A stretch of 64,000 bases of DNA from Chara braunii (lineage: Eukaryota; Streptophyta; Charophyceae; Charales; Characeae). Below are positions 11,600 through 22,935 of the stretch, in pieces. The stretch lies in contig BFEA01000918.1 of NCBI GenBank assembly GCA_003427395.1, positions 117,475-181,474 on the forward strand, read 5' to 3'. Numbering within the stretch: the stretch's first letter is position 1; every line of letters starts with the position of its first letter. Below the pieces are notes generated by a model, which saw only the letters and a list, made by a program, of their open reading frames with translations, ran no database searches and had not been told where the DNA came from. A program made the translations under genes and the position numbers.

Positions 11600-11862
11600 T
11601 CTCTTCCTCCCTCCCTCCCTCCCTCCCTCCCTCCTTCCCTTGTTCACTCACTCACTCCCTCTCTCTCTCTCCCTTACCCTCTCTCTCTCTCACTCACCCA
11701 CTCACTCACTCACTCACTCTCTCTCTCCCCCTTACCCTCTCGCTCGCTCACTCGCTCACTCACTCACTCACTCACTCACTCACTCACTCACTCACTCACT
11801 CACTCACTCACTCACTCACTCGCTCACTCAATCAATCATTCAATCAATCATTCTATTCATGC
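11600..11862 (+). repeat. CTCC/CACT tetranucleotide microsatellite
   Basis: A TCCC-repeat at about 11607-11640 grades into CTCT and then a long nearly perfect CACT repeat from about 11696 to 11830. It lies just downstream of the 3' end of the minus-strand tetraspanin gene. Confidence 0.9.
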
Positions 11863-11979
11863 AAAAAAAAAAAAAAATCAATCAATCAATCTAAACCGAT
11901 CCATCAATGGATCTCATATGCAATGCGTTCTACTCATTGGACTCCAGTCATACTCTCAGAGTCTCAGAGAGTCCGGAAG

Positions 11980-12879
11980 TCAACGACTTGACCACTGGAC
12001 GAGCAACAAGTCGATAATTGCCGCGCAGAGTGCTGCTAAAGGAGAGACAAATGCGAAAGCGGGGATCAGGATGAAGTTGATGATTGACATCGTTCGCCAG
12101 CTACTTCTCAGACTGTCCAGAAACGCAGCCTTACACGAATCGCAGTCGAAGCACTTGAACTCGCCATTGCTGAACAGCGTGCAATCTTCGTCCGACTCGT
12201 CCAACGAAGACGGGGAAGAAGAGGAAGAAGCAGGGGCTTGGTAAATTGATGCGGAGGCGTTGATCACGGCGAAGCCGCACGAATCCGGCGGTTTGCAACA
12301 CCCNGACTGAATCCCGTTGAACNGGNTGATGCCAGTTTTTGGGTCNGGNTNCTNCAGNGACAATTTATGGCACTCCTCCCTCTTCATCAGGCACCATNTG
12401 ATTTCCTTCCACACACGCTCGTTTCTCACTCTCTTCCGCATCCAGGGGGAGTAATCGCCCAACTTGAACTCCCTGTACCCCTTGCCCACTACCAAGTGTC
12501 CCCCATTTTTGCCCTTGGACACGGCGAGACCGAAGATTCCAAATATAAACGAAAGCAACGCTATGGATGATACGAAACAGATCAATATGCGCAGATGGTG
12601 CGAGTGAGCCATGCGCTGCGAGAATCCGAGATGCGAACAGAGACCAGGAGCAACAGTGAAGCACAAACTTATCGATAACACATAAAAAGCGGCAGCCAAA
12701 AATAGATCAACGGCAACGAGGAATGTGTCACAGCCTGCAGCCTTCGCAGGCCAAACCCCTCCCCCGCATAAGCCGGTAACTAAGTATGTGGTCCCCACAA
12801 AGACGCCGCTCAGAATGACACCCAAACAACATACCTTGTGGAGCTCATCCATGAGCGGGTGTCGATCTGAGTTATCCAT
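11980..12879 (-). CDS. Plant-type tetraspanin
   Basis: This is a 299-residue membrane protein with the four-helix tetraspanin layout: helices at about residues 14-36, 52-75, 97-121 and 266-290, with the large extracellular loop between helices three and four. Plant-family signatures are clear: GYREFKLGDYSPWM (134-147), a WCL block, GCCKPP (193-198), CGF (201-203) and FDCDSCKA (244-251). The loop cysteines would form the usual disulfides. Tetraspanins organise plasma-membrane microdomains and bind partner proteins; the partner here is unknown. The coding region is one uninterrupted exon ending in TGA at 11982-11980. Several N bases at 12304-12398 leave loop residues undefined. Upstream, the minus strand reads CTATTTACAG just before 12902, a likely 3' splice site of a 5' UTR intron. 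It is the only intact host gene I can support in the window. Confidence 0.93.
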   Translation of the reverse strand: MDNSDRHPLMDELHKVCCLGVILSGVFVGTTYLVTGLCGGGVWPAKAAGCDTFLVAVDLFLAAAFYVLSISLCFTVAPGLCSHLGFSQRMAHSHHLRILICFVSSIALLSFIFGIFGLAVSKGKNGGHLVVGKGYREFKLGDYSPWMRKRVRNERVWKEIXWCLMKREECHKLXLXXXDPKTGIXXFNGIQXGCCKPPDSCGFAVINASASIYQAPASSSSSPSSLDESDEDCTLFSNGEFKCFDCDSCKAAFLDSLRSSWRTMSIINFILIPAFAFVSPLAALCAAIIDLLLVQWSSR

Positions 12880-13547
12880 ATCGCAAAATCACGGCTGGCT
12901 ACCTGTAAATAGATGGGCGCGAGCTGGAAAAGGATACACTGATTAATAATATTATTATTACGATGATTACGCTCCGCGAGAGTGTGATGTTCGGCGTGTG
13001 TGGTGTCGAAGTTCTCCCAGTGTCACACAGAGTCCGGCTATAGACTGGGGAAGAAGAGCGTGGCGGGAGTAAAACAGCGAGCATGACATGATATGTACTA
13101 ACTGAAATGAACTACGGCCGTAGGACTCTTGGCTCCACCCTCCAAATCCCGTTTGTCTTGTTTTAAATGTCATAACCCGGATTCGGCTGAAGAGTGATAT
13201 GACGGCGAGCTCAGGCTTGGACGTTCATAACGAATCTGGCCTTGACACTCCTGAGGTTGAGGTACACGAAGGAATGGTGGTCCCGAAAGTACGTAACGTG
13301 GGAACGTCCCACAGCGAAGAATAGGATCGAGGTTAGCCGTCCCACGCCCAGCGCCGTGAAAGCAGAGGAGAAAAGTGCTGCGAACTAATCTAAGCTGCTC
13401 GTCTCGTCGCCTCCCTCCTCTTAGCTTCAAAAGGAAGAAAACCGCTGCGTCGGGACTAGTTAATGTACCACTTTTGACACTGATACTGGATGTGAGTCCG
13501 CTCTCAGCTCGCAGACACTGTTCACCGCCCCCCCCCCCCCCCCCCCC

Positions 13548-13585
<38 letters not shown>

Positions 13586-13690
13586 GCATACTCCCACGGG
13601 GACCTATATTCCCAAAATCCAAAAAAAAGAGGGAAAGGCGGGTCACACGGACCTACCAAATTCGCAAATGTTTGTCAGGGGGCTGGGAAG
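12880..13690. other. Upstream region of the tetraspanin, with poly(C)/(TG) tract
   Basis: This holds the presumed 5' UTR and promoter of the minus-strand tetraspanin; no clear TATA box was identified. A run of about 20 C at 13528-13547 is followed by (TG)n at 13551-13582. No gene is supported in either strand here. Confidence 0.5.
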
Positions 13691-13702
13691 CAGCGGTGCA
13701 AG

Positions 13703-14285
13703 GGATTTTGCGGGGATAATTGGTAGAAGACGCCCACGCCAAAACCTTTCCGGTTTTGGCCGCCCGAAGTTCAGCCCTTTGGTACTACCCGGCCAATGTC
13801 TTCCATCGGGGGCACTACAGGCCCAAGCGTCGCTCCAAGGGTGCCACCAGATCATGAATCTGGGGCATAAAGTGTGGCAGGTTCATTTCCGTGTAGAAGA
13901 GGCCGAGTGTGGTACCCCTGCGCTCCAGGGTCCCACCGGATCATGAATCTGGGGCATAAAGTGAGGCAGGTTCATTTTCATGCAGAAGAGGCCGAGGGTG
14001 GTACCGCTGAAGGATAGAGTAAGGCCCACGTACCGAATTTTGAAAAAGAAGGGCCCTAGCGGTTCACGGTACCGAAATTTGAAAAAGGGCCCTGCCGGTT
14101 CACGAATCTGGGACCAAAACAGGACCGAATTCATGAACCGGTAAAGACAGGCCAAGGGAGCTGTGGCCACGGCCAGGGGGCCTTTCACCCAGGCTGGTAG
14201 TACCAAACGGCCGAACTTTGGGCGGCCAAAACCGAAAAGGTTTTAGCATGGGCTCTTTGCACCAATTATCCCTATTTTGCGGTAA
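13703..14285. mobile_element. Foldback (MITE-like) element with 85-bp inverted arms
   Basis: The segment 13705-13789 is closely matched by the reverse complement of 14196-14284. Shared blocks include GGGATAATTGGT, AAAACCTTT-CGGTTTTGGCC, and TTTGGTACTACC. Between the arms two direct copies of a roughly 75-bp phrase (13841-13915 and 13930-14005) each contain ATCATGAATCTGGGGCATAA. No transposase is encoded. The structure fits a non-autonomous foldback element, but target-site duplications were not found by eye. Confidence 0.65.
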
Positions 14286-14643
14286 CCTCTGGAGGTGACC
14301 CCAAATGTCCCATTTCATTTTTTGCATTTTCTTCAAAAATTGGCAAAAATTCGTTCACAAAAATTCTTGCACAATTTGTGGATGGCGCCATGTGACCAGC
14401 CAAGTACCAAATCCCCATTTCTCTAGACGGCCCGGCCTTGTCCCATCTGCAAAGGTACAGCAGTGTACATATTTTGCGGATTTGGGGTCGCAGTGTGAGT
14501 ATGCCCTGAGAGACTCTCATTAGCCGGAGGGACTCCCTCCCATGTACAGTCACCTGCGTGTTGAATGTCAAATTATTATGAATGCAGTGGTACCCAACCA
14601 TTTCAATCACCTGCCGAATCTGGACAGGATGGCCTTTCAGGCC

Positions 14644-15048
14644 TTTTTTTATTGTCACTCGCTACAGTATTGTGTGGAACCCACCAGGCGCTCACTACAG
14701 TGTTGCGCAGTCACATCCGTGCTCAAGCCTCCAACGAGGGAACAGGCGGGAGCTGCACCCACCAGCACGTGCGATCCCTGCTACAGCAGGTGGGCTATAC
14801 CGGCCAGGGGTCAGCCGATACCATCGGGACCGAGCTTCGTAGATGGGCCAGTCACTGTGCCTCTCCTGCGGTCCACTCCCCCGATGATCATCAACAGAGT
14901 CTGCTCAATGCCACTCGGGAGGACCAACGTCATATCTCTAGGTGGTGGGCGCCAAGCTTGCCCAGGAAGGTACATGAGGCCAATGGGAATTGAACCCAAG
15001 ACCTCCTGAATGCCACTTGCATGCCTTACCAACTGAGCTAGGCCGCTG
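14644..15048 (-). mobile_element. tRNA-derived SINE
   Basis: On the minus strand the head reads TAGCTCAGTTGG (15040-15029), a perfect A box, followed about 33 bases later by GGTTCAATTCC (14996-14986), a near-perfect B box. The body continues for roughly 350 bases and ends at a short A run (T run 14644-14650 on the plus strand). This is the standard layout of a tRNA-derived SINE transcribed by RNA polymerase III. A translated shadow in the minus strand is a by-product of the tRNA-like head, not a protein. Confidence 0.75.
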
Positions 15049-15747
15049 GATTCTGCCAAATCATGGAACATATATCAGGTCTTTCTTTTATTTTCTTTTA
15101 TTTATTTATCTCTTCCTTACCTCCGAGTGCATCTGCTGGAGATTGTGGTAAGTTGCATCCATCGCTATTCATAGTAAAGGATGCACCTTGCCCTTCTCCG
15201 CAGGCAGATGCATTCATTCATTTCTCCGTTCCACAGTGGTGTCCTGAGGCCCTAATTGCTGCAGAGAGAGCACCACCAGTTTCGAGTGGCAACCAGATTT
15301 GGGCCTACTTAGAGGGCATAGCAGCACCACTCTCCAAAAGTGCAAAATGAGAATGAACTTCCCGCTAGAACATGGCCAGATGCACCCACCACATTTTTGT
15401 CTTTTGCACATTTTGAGAGTGGTCTTTTTCACATTTTGAGGCATTTTCTGAAAGGTTGTCAGACTTCATTCGAAAGGCTGCTCGTCGAAATGAACCCCCC
15501 CCTTCGCCATACAGACTCCTTTTTTTTTTTTTTTTTTTACAAGAAAACTCAGCTCATTTGATTACGCACACCAAAAGAGAGGCCGGGAAAACCTCAACAA
15601 ACAACCCTGACGGAAAGAACAATGTTTTCTGGGACCTTTACCAGCATATGGAATAGGTGTAGAGGTGAGAAATCGAGAGACAGAATGGCTAAATCCAGAC
15701 CTGCCCATGTACCTCTTCGTACGCAGGGGAACCTGGCCATGTCGGGG

Positions 15748-16245
15748 TGAAGAACGTTCTAGTCTGTGTACCTCTTCGTACGCAGGGGGACCTGCCCATG
15801 TCGACTCGAGCTATTGATCTGTTTTTTCGATGAAGGGTACTATGTTTTTCTTTCTTTCTCTTAGACTACATTCGGACCAGGTACAGATTAATAGGCTGTT
15901 TCCTATACTCATTTCTGAGAATTGGCTGCGCAACGCTTTTGGTCTGGAGGCTGTTGTTGACTATACAGGAGGCTTGGCCTTGAACTCCGGTTGATTTTTT
16001 GGCACCTGGGTTTTGAAGAGTGACAATTGTCCCTACCTCTTTTTTGTCTCTAGACCATTTTGTATGTCTAGGTACCTAATCATCTGGTTGGGTTTCACGG
16101 TTTTGTTCGTTTTGTTCTTTCTGATTTTCTTTTCTGATCTGGACGATTGACAAACCAAGAATAGTTGTTTTTAGACTTGACGGCGCTGACTCTACTATCT
16201 CATAAATACGCAAGATGTTCGGTTCTCGTTGCACCTTTGCGACGA
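15748..16245 (+). repeat. Left pseudo-LTR of the Penelope-like element
   Basis: This starts TGAAGAACGTTCTAGTC and is about 95% identical by eye to 21021-21515. It contains TTCGATGAAGGGTACTATG and a T-rich central part. Beyond 16245 the two copies differ. Confidence 0.85.
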
Positions 16246-16583
16246 CGACCAAGACCCCTGAACTAGTCGGGTCCATGCCGCCTGAACCAATATTGTAATA
16301 TCCTTTATGTCGCGTTCGAGATTATTTTTTACGAACCTGTGTGTTTATCCTCTTCTTCCTCTACTTTCGTTCGTCTTCTTCTTTTTCTTCTTTCCTCAAT
16401 GGTTGCGGATTGTAACTATCTGGTGCATTGATTTGTTGTTCTTCGTTCCATAATTATGGTTGATGACTATTGCTTTTGCCAAAGTAGCCTTTCAATAGAC
16501 CTCCTTGAACTCATGAAGTAACCACCGTAGAGATTGTACTACACGTTTGTGTGGCTTCGACTTGTTGTTGTCATCATCAGACT

Positions 16584-17795
16584 ATGGGTTCGGATGTTTC
16601 TAACTCTACCATTGTCCGGACATGTTTCAACTGTGGGGACCCTGGCCGTTTTGCCAGATGGTGCCCTCATCCGAGACCTTCTAATCCCCATTCTGCTATC
16701 GTACCTGCTCAAACCCCCCTACTTACTCTACTGTCTAGTTCTGTGTTTGTTCCTACTTTGTCTGGTCATACTACAGGACAATATGTTAGAGGATACGGAT
16801 GGCAGCAGGCAAAGCAGCGCCTGGAATACTTGGAGCAGACCGTTATCAAGATCAAGACAAGACATGACCCTGAAGTTGAGAAGGAGAAGAACAAACAGGC
16901 AGAGGAAGACAAAGTCAAGAAGGAGAAGGAAGAAGAAGCCCGTCGGGAACAAGAGAAAGAATCAAGAAGATTTCCGTAAAGAATTGCGGGACTCAGTGCA
17001 GCAGCAGTTGACAGGGGTTATTGAACTAATTCAGGGCAAGGATGCTGGATCTAAGGCTAATACAGAGGTGGATGCCCTCAAGAGAGATACTGAGCGTTTG
17101 AAGTCCAAGAATACGCAAGCTAGTACCTCGACAAGTACCACTCAAGGCAAACTTCAGGAAAGTGACGGACTGATTGCAAGGATGTTGGCCGACCAAGAGA
17201 AAATGAAGGCGCAGCGATGGCCACAAAACTACGCTTGGAAATTGTTGAGAAGGAAATCAAGGAGGTGCGGACTGCTAGAGACGAGGCAAGAGCAGAAGCT
17301 GAGAGATGGCAGCAGGAGGCTCTGCGACCTGGTAACAAAAGAGGATGCATCTCGCTTTCTACACCAACACCGAAAACTACGACGCGACCCCCTGCAGGCA
17401 CTCCCAGCAAATCGCCAGCCATTGTTGACTACGAGAATATGATCGATATGCATCGAATGGAGGTGGAAGCGATACAAGAAATGCGGATCCGTGAGTTCAA
17501 TACCTGTCGCGAGGCTGAGCAGGAGTTGGAAAGGATGAGAGATAAAATGGCTCGCATGGAGAAGGAGAAGGTGCAGGAGACTCCACGCTCCAATTTGCAT
17601 GTACGCATGGAGGAAGTTGCGGTAGACAAGCGCAAAGGCAAAGTTGCGGTTACTAATGGCACAGACAAAGAAACTTTCATTCGGGACAATCGTAAGAATC
17701 TACGCGGCCTGGCCAAGGATGCACTAACAGCTATTTGTGAAAAAGAAGGTATCAAGTATGCTGGCGTCAAGCAAAAAGTGGAGGACATAGTTTAA
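16584..17795 (+). pseudogene. ORF1 of the Penelope-like element (zinc knuckle, coiled coil, SAP-like tail)
   Basis: The frame opens at ATG 16584 (MGSDVSNSTIV). A zinc-knuckle-like block, CFNCGDPGRFARWCP, follows at residues 13-27, but the histidine of C-x2-C-x4-H-x4-C is replaced by arginine, so it is probably degenerate. A long Lys/Glu-rich coiled coil follows and switches frame near 16976 and again near 17215. The last part (17217-17795) is another coiled coil ending in LRGLAKDALTAICEKEG and GVKQKVEDIV, which resembles a SAP DNA-binding helix-extended-helix. An RNA-binding or targeting role is inferred. The two frame changes make it a pseudogene unless they are assembly errors. It lies about 340 bases before the GIY-YIG domain. 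Confidence 0.62.
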
Positions 17796-18119
17796 CACCG
17801 AGTGGCAGCAACTTATCCTCCAACGAGAGTGGCAGCTATTGACATATCCGAAGATTTGGCGGGTGATGAAGGTGATTCAGCTAAAGAGGCCGGGGGAGAC
17901 TATTGCTTCTTAGAGTCTCTCCCGGACGTGACGCCCTTTTGGAACATCGCGTGAATATGTTGTAAGCTACGTACTTCCTCCGCCTTTCTTCGTTGTCGAC
18001 GACTTAATTCGTTGTTGCAGGTAGTGGTGTTAGTACTTATTCTTTGCGGCTGTATCCCATGGGCTAGTAAGTTAATTGATTGTTTTATTTAGTGTTGGGG
18101 GGGAAATTTATGTGTTAAC

Positions 18120-20793
18120 GATGTCGGTCTGTTGGTGTATCTACTTGTCTCTCCATGGAATAAGCACATTTATATTGGGAGCGCAGGGTGCAATCTGTCT
18201 GCACGATGGAATGAACATGTGTATAGGGCTACCAATGATAGGTTGCTCAATAACGGAACACGTAATGAATGCTTATATAGTTGGTTGAGACGAAGTGGGG
18301 TTGAGGGTTAGGTCGCTATCCCTATTTGCTATTGTGCAACTGATGATTTGCTATCTGTAGAGAAACGACTGATTAAGTCCTTTTGTCCTGCTTTGAATTT
18401 TCGTGATAAGTCGAGAAGATGCCGTAGGAAACGTCCAGGAAAAAGGGAAAGAAAGAGAAGACGTAATCCTTTCTGCAAAAAAATTTCGTCGATTAAATCG
18501 TCTCTCATAACCTTTCATTCGTCGGTCGGTATTGTTTCACATAGCTAAAGACGTATTTTGGATCACTGTCGAGAAAACAACATTTTTACCGTTACGGTAA
18601 CGGTCATACGTAAAGGGGGGTAACGTTCATACGTAAAGGGGGGTCTATTTTGGTTGACTCTTGGAAGATTCTCAAACGTTATTATGGATCATCCATCATT
18701 TTCTGTCGTTTCGGTAAGGACCAGTTGAGGACTTCTAAAGGTTGGTTGGTTGACAATTCTACATTTACCTTTTGTTTCATTCATCCTTTCTGTCAAAAGC
18801 TTATGTCATTCAAATCCTCTCTCGTTTCTCTACGTAGTACTCCATCGTCGAGGAAGTCTTTCATTACCTAGGATTTCAACACGCTCATCTCTGCCTTTTC
18901 TGCAGTCCGTACCTTCTTTGAGAAGCGGTCCAGATTTCGCCTACGGTTGATATTGTTTAAATGTATTCCCTCTCGTTTCGGTATACCTGTTCGAAAGAGA
19001 TTGGTAGTACGTCTTGCATATGATGCGGTTTTCTGCAAGTATGAGATTCGCAAACTTTGCTGACGGATCATTCGCAACTTGGATATCGAAGAAGCTTGGA
19101 AGTTGGTACTAATTCGTCGGTTACATGTTTTTTGGTGTAAGAACCACACCATTGGGAACTATATTCATAATTTTCGAAGATTTTGAAAACAAGACTCTTA
19201 TATCTGCACGTGTGACTCTGTTGACCAATCTTTTCAGCGAGTTGATGGCCATGTCTCCTTTAGAATTAGCACTTCTGATTTGTTCCCTTCTTGGATGAAC
19301 AATTCGAAGAACATCATTAGACCTATGACTGATAATCCTCTATATTTTCTAAAAAAACAGATTGTCTCCTCCTTCCAATCATTTTCTGAGCTGAGATCTG
19401 AGAAAGCCTTGGCTGGTCTCCCCATTTCTGTACTTAGCGTCTGTCTTACAAATACCTCCTTCAGATGTGATGATGGGTGCTCCTTAGCAGTATTGAAGCA
19501 GCATTTGTCTAAACTTGACGGGTTGGTCTGTAGTCTTGTTGACCACAATCCGGAGGACACATATGTTTGTTGTCCTACGTTGTATGGAAGAGGAATGGCA
19601 AAACTATTCTATGATAATCCCTCCTTTCTGCATTATTCGAAGAAGATTGAGGAGGTCGTTCGTTGTTGCAAAGAACAATTTACAAAGAATAGGTTTGACC
19701 GGTTGGGAAAGTGAACCGACATAGGTAAGATCGGTGAGGCCTACTGCTTACCCAAATACAAAGACGTTGGGCGTTGGCGCCCTATCTGTCCATCGTTCAC
19801 TGAAGGTGGTGCACTAAGTGGACGACGAATTGCTTATGCAATTAATGAGCTTTTATGAAAATTGCCGATAAATTTTCACTTCAACCTAAGACGAACTGTT
19901 GACTTCGTTACTGGAATTCAATCGGCGAACTAAAAGTTGAGGAACGATGATTAGTTCTTGGGGGCGTCGTTCGATGTTAAAGAGACGTTCTCACACTTGC
20001 CACACGCCTCCATTCTGAGAGCTCTGATCAGGGTAACTGATTATTGGCGTAGCAAACGCTGTGAGGGAAACACGGCAAGTTGGCACGCTTGACCAAAGGA
20101 CGTGGGGAAGCCGGGTGGATCCTTATTGATTTTGCTATCATTCGTCATTACGTTACCTTTGATCTGAAAAACACTTTTGTTTGTGCATTCGACACTTTGT
20201 TGCAGCAGACTTTGGGAATACCAATTGGCAAATCCAGTAGCCCCGCACTCGCTTGTTTTCCCAGTGCATTTAATGTGTTTTGCAATATCTCCTCTCTCGG
20301 GGGTGATAGAAAATTGGTGGCTGGTTTTCGTATTGTTGACGATGTCTCAATTTTTGTGAGATACTCTAGGAAGATTTCGTCGTCATTTATGACAGCACAG
20401 CGTATTATTGAGTTCTTCCACAATTGTTACGATTTGAATCTGATCTTGGAGCAGACAAATGAAGGTGACTCTTGGGATTTCATTGGGTGCGTGGTCAAAG
20501 TTTTCAACAATCCATGTAGGATTGCTTGCGTGGCGACACACAAAAATCAACGAGTTGTCTCAGAGCACGGGCTTATTTTTCATAATCTTCATGATTTCTC
20601 GTCCTATTCTAGTCGGCAGCAGAAGATGGCTATGATCATTTCCTTCTTCCATCGAGCTCGGACGTTTACTACTATCCCTGGCCTAGAATTCGCTTATCTG
20701 CTGATTATGAAGCATGAGCTGTGGATTCGTTTTTTGACACTTCACTCGTCAATTTTTCTACAAAGTTTTCCAGGTGTTGGAATAATTGGATAA
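18120..20793 (+). pseudogene. ORF2 of the Penelope-like element: GIY-YIG endonuclease then reverse transcriptase
   Basis: At 18132-18414 the frame reads LVYLLVSPWNKHIYIGSA, then SARWNEHVYRA, and VEKRLIKSFCPALNF. These are the GIY-YIG core (GIY varied to LVY), the Arg and His of the active site, and the catalytic Glu with its P-x-LN ending; one in-frame TAG (in VEG-stop-VAI) interrupts it. Reverse-transcriptase motifs follow in broken frames: CSLVDHNPEDTYVCCP (about 19535), LPKYKDVGRWRPICP (about 19745), FDVKETFSHLP motif A (about 19970), GIPIGKSSSPALA motif B (about 20215), FRIVDDVSIFV motif C (about 20326) and FIGCVV (about 20480). The region would prime reverse transcription on nicked DNA. 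Several stops and shifts show it is dead. Confidence 0.75.
18590..18650 (+). repeat. Small tandem duplication inside ORF2
   Basis: CATACGTAAAGGGGGGT occurs twice, about 27 bases apart, preceded by the palindrome GTTACGGTAAC. It interrupts the linker between the GIY-YIG and RT parts. Confidence 0.6.
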
Positions 20794-21020
20794 GAATTTT
20801 GACCAAGAGGGCTCGTCTCTTTCCATAGGAATGGTTTCGTTGCAAGCGCTTTTTTGCCCCGTATTAGGGGCCGGTCTCTGGTAGATACTGAGGTTCCCAC
20901 TGCTATTTTTTCCTTTTTCTTTTCTTTTTTTTTCCTCTCTTTTCTTTTTCTTTTCTTTCTTTTCTTTTCTGTCATTTTTTTCAATTTCCTCTCCTAGCTG
21001 AGCCGCCGTCGGAGGGAGGG

Positions 21021-21515
21021 TGAAGAACGTTCTAGTCTGTGTACCTCTTCGTACGCAGGGGGACCTCCTCATGTCGGCTCGAGCTATTGATCTGTTTTTT
21101 CGATGAAGGGTACTATGTTTTTCTTTCTTTCTCTTAGACTACATTCGGACCAGGTACCGATTAATAGGTTGTTTCCTATACTCGTTTCTGAGAATTCGTT
21201 GTGCAGCGCTTTTGGTCTGGAGGATGTTGTTGACCATACAGGAGGCTTGGCCTTGAACTCCGGTTGATTTTTTGGCACTTGGGTTTTGACGAGTGACAAT
21301 TGTCCCTACCTCTTTTTTGTCTCTAGACCATTTTGTATGTCTAGGTACTTAATCATCTGGTTGGGTTTCACGGTTTTGTTCATTTTGTTCTTTCTTATTT
21401 TCTTTTCTGATCTGGATGATTGACAAACTGAGAGTAGTTGTTTTTAGACTTGACGACGCTGAATTTACTATCTCATAAATACACAAGATGTTATGTTCTC
21501 GTTGCACCTTTACGG
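21021..21515 (+). repeat. Right pseudo-LTR of the Penelope-like element
   Basis: This is the direct repeat of 15748-16245. It begins about 230 bases after the end of ORF2, after a C/T-rich stretch (20905-20985). Downstream sequence to about 21650 recurs, reversed, at 24484-24625 and so belongs to the same family. Confidence 0.85.
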
Positions 21516-22059
21516 CGACATATTCCGCTTCTTATACGACAATTACCATCATGTTTCTTACAACATTGTTGTCTTTGATGGATTTGATTGACTTGCAAAC
21601 TCTTTTCTTAAGGTGTTCCGTTCATTGTTCATTGAATTATTTTCTTAAGCATGGAGACATTTTTCAACTGTCCTTCTGCCAAAGACATTGCTTTCTTTTG
21701 TCGTTCCGAGTTTGGGTTGTCTACAACAAGCTCATTGCATGTCTTGCGTCATGTATGGGCTTTGTGATCTCTGTCACGTCGCAGTCGTTTCTAATGCAGC
21801 GGAACATGCCGTACGTTATGTTCCATGTTTCGAATTTTGTTCCACTACAAGTATTATGTTCCATGTTTCAAAAGGGAAGTGTTTACATGATTGTGAAACT
21901 GATTGGTGGATGCATGAGAAATATCATCTTATGTGAAAGTGGCCAGTGGATGCCCAAACCTTCTTTGCATTACTATTTAAACTGCGGATTTTCATCGTGA
22001 ATGAACACAATTTCAAGTTCTATACTTGTGCATAGAAAATTCGAAAAAAAATGATTATT

Positions 22060-22935
22060 AAAATACACCTTGCCCATCACAATTGTAAACAAGTGTATTC
22101 CTCAGTGCCCTCATATCGGGCGAGATGATGACCGTGCCTTTATGCGGAAGTCCGAATCTCTTCAACATCCAAACAATCGTCTCGGGTGAGACGATGGGTG
22201 AGCTTGCATAACTTAAGGCTAACCAGGTAAACAAAAATTTGATGTGTTGACCAACAACGGTTCGATCATGACACCTTGCTCATCACATACGTAAGCTTTG
22301 AGTCTAACAAGTGTGGATCTCCGCAAACTCCCGCCCATTGTCAGCGTCACTAGTCTTCTAAACAAGTTCGGATCTCATCATACATCTAAACAACCGTCTT
22401 CAGCGAGACGATGAACCTGGGCCGAGTGTAACTTTGGAATAACCGAAAGATTTATACCGAGCCTCTCCAATTCAATTTGATTACATTGCTAATTTTGCTT
22501 ACAAAATTCAACAACTACGGATGTCAGCAAACTTTCGCATTTGGGTCGAGTGGATGGGCACGCCTATGTGGAAACACTGCAGTGAAAAACGATTTTGTAA
22601 GAAAGAGGACAATGTCACAATATAACATATTTCATCACATTAAAGTTTATGAAATTGAAGTTTGACAAGTAAGGATCCCGACACACTTCCGCAAAGGGTT
22701 CCCTGTGTGGCGTGTCATTCGTTATTCGTTTATGAAGTTTGAGTGGTACGGATCCCAACACACTTCCCCACAGGATCACCGACACGTTTTTGAAGTTCAA
22801 CAAGTAAGGATCCCAACACACTTCCACACAGGGTTCGCGGGTGGCGTGCCTAACATGTGTGGGTCTTTACACGCTTCTGCATTTGGGATTTCAGTTATAA
22901 AGTTTCACAAGTGCGGATCTCAGCACTCTTCTGCA
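22060..22935 (+). repeat. Cluster of degenerate AAGTNNGGATCYC repeats
   Basis: About eight copies of a 22-26 base phrase occur near 22309, 22364, 22513, 22667, 22743, 22802, 22853 and 22909. The shared form is AAGT-two bases-GGATC-Y-C, then A-x-CACACTTC and often CYGCA. They look like diverged relatives of the 22-bp palindromic motif found from 25.8 to 44.7 kb. A roughly 200-bp duplication containing GAGACGATG at 22186 and 22404 overlaps the cluster. No gene is supported here. Confidence 0.6.

Larger units (their letters stand above)
15711..21650 (+). mobile_element. Penelope-like retroelement with N-terminal GIY-YIG domain
   Basis: Two direct repeats of about 495 bp, at 15748-16245 and 21021-21515, bracket a zinc-knuckle ORF1 and an ORF2 with a GIY-YIG nuclease followed by a reverse transcriptase. 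Long direct repeats (pseudo-LTRs) are typical of Penelope-like elements. Most endonuclease-bearing members have GIY-YIG after the RT; the Naiad and Chlamys clades, known from animals, protists and green algae, have it in front. The order here matches those clades. A further small duplication of TACCTCTTCGTACGCAGGGG lies at 15712 and 15769. Both ORFs are broken, so the copy is inactive. The 3' limit uses the homologous minus-strand fragment at 24240-24640. Confidence 0.75.

Noticed and set aside
11600-11862. Regular repeat suggesting CRISPR-like spacing
   Set aside because: It is a simple tetranucleotide repeat without spacers, in eukaryotic DNA.
14811-15071. Minus-strand frame containing GLAQLVRHASG
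   Set aside because: This is the translation of the tRNA-like SINE head, a well-known artefact.
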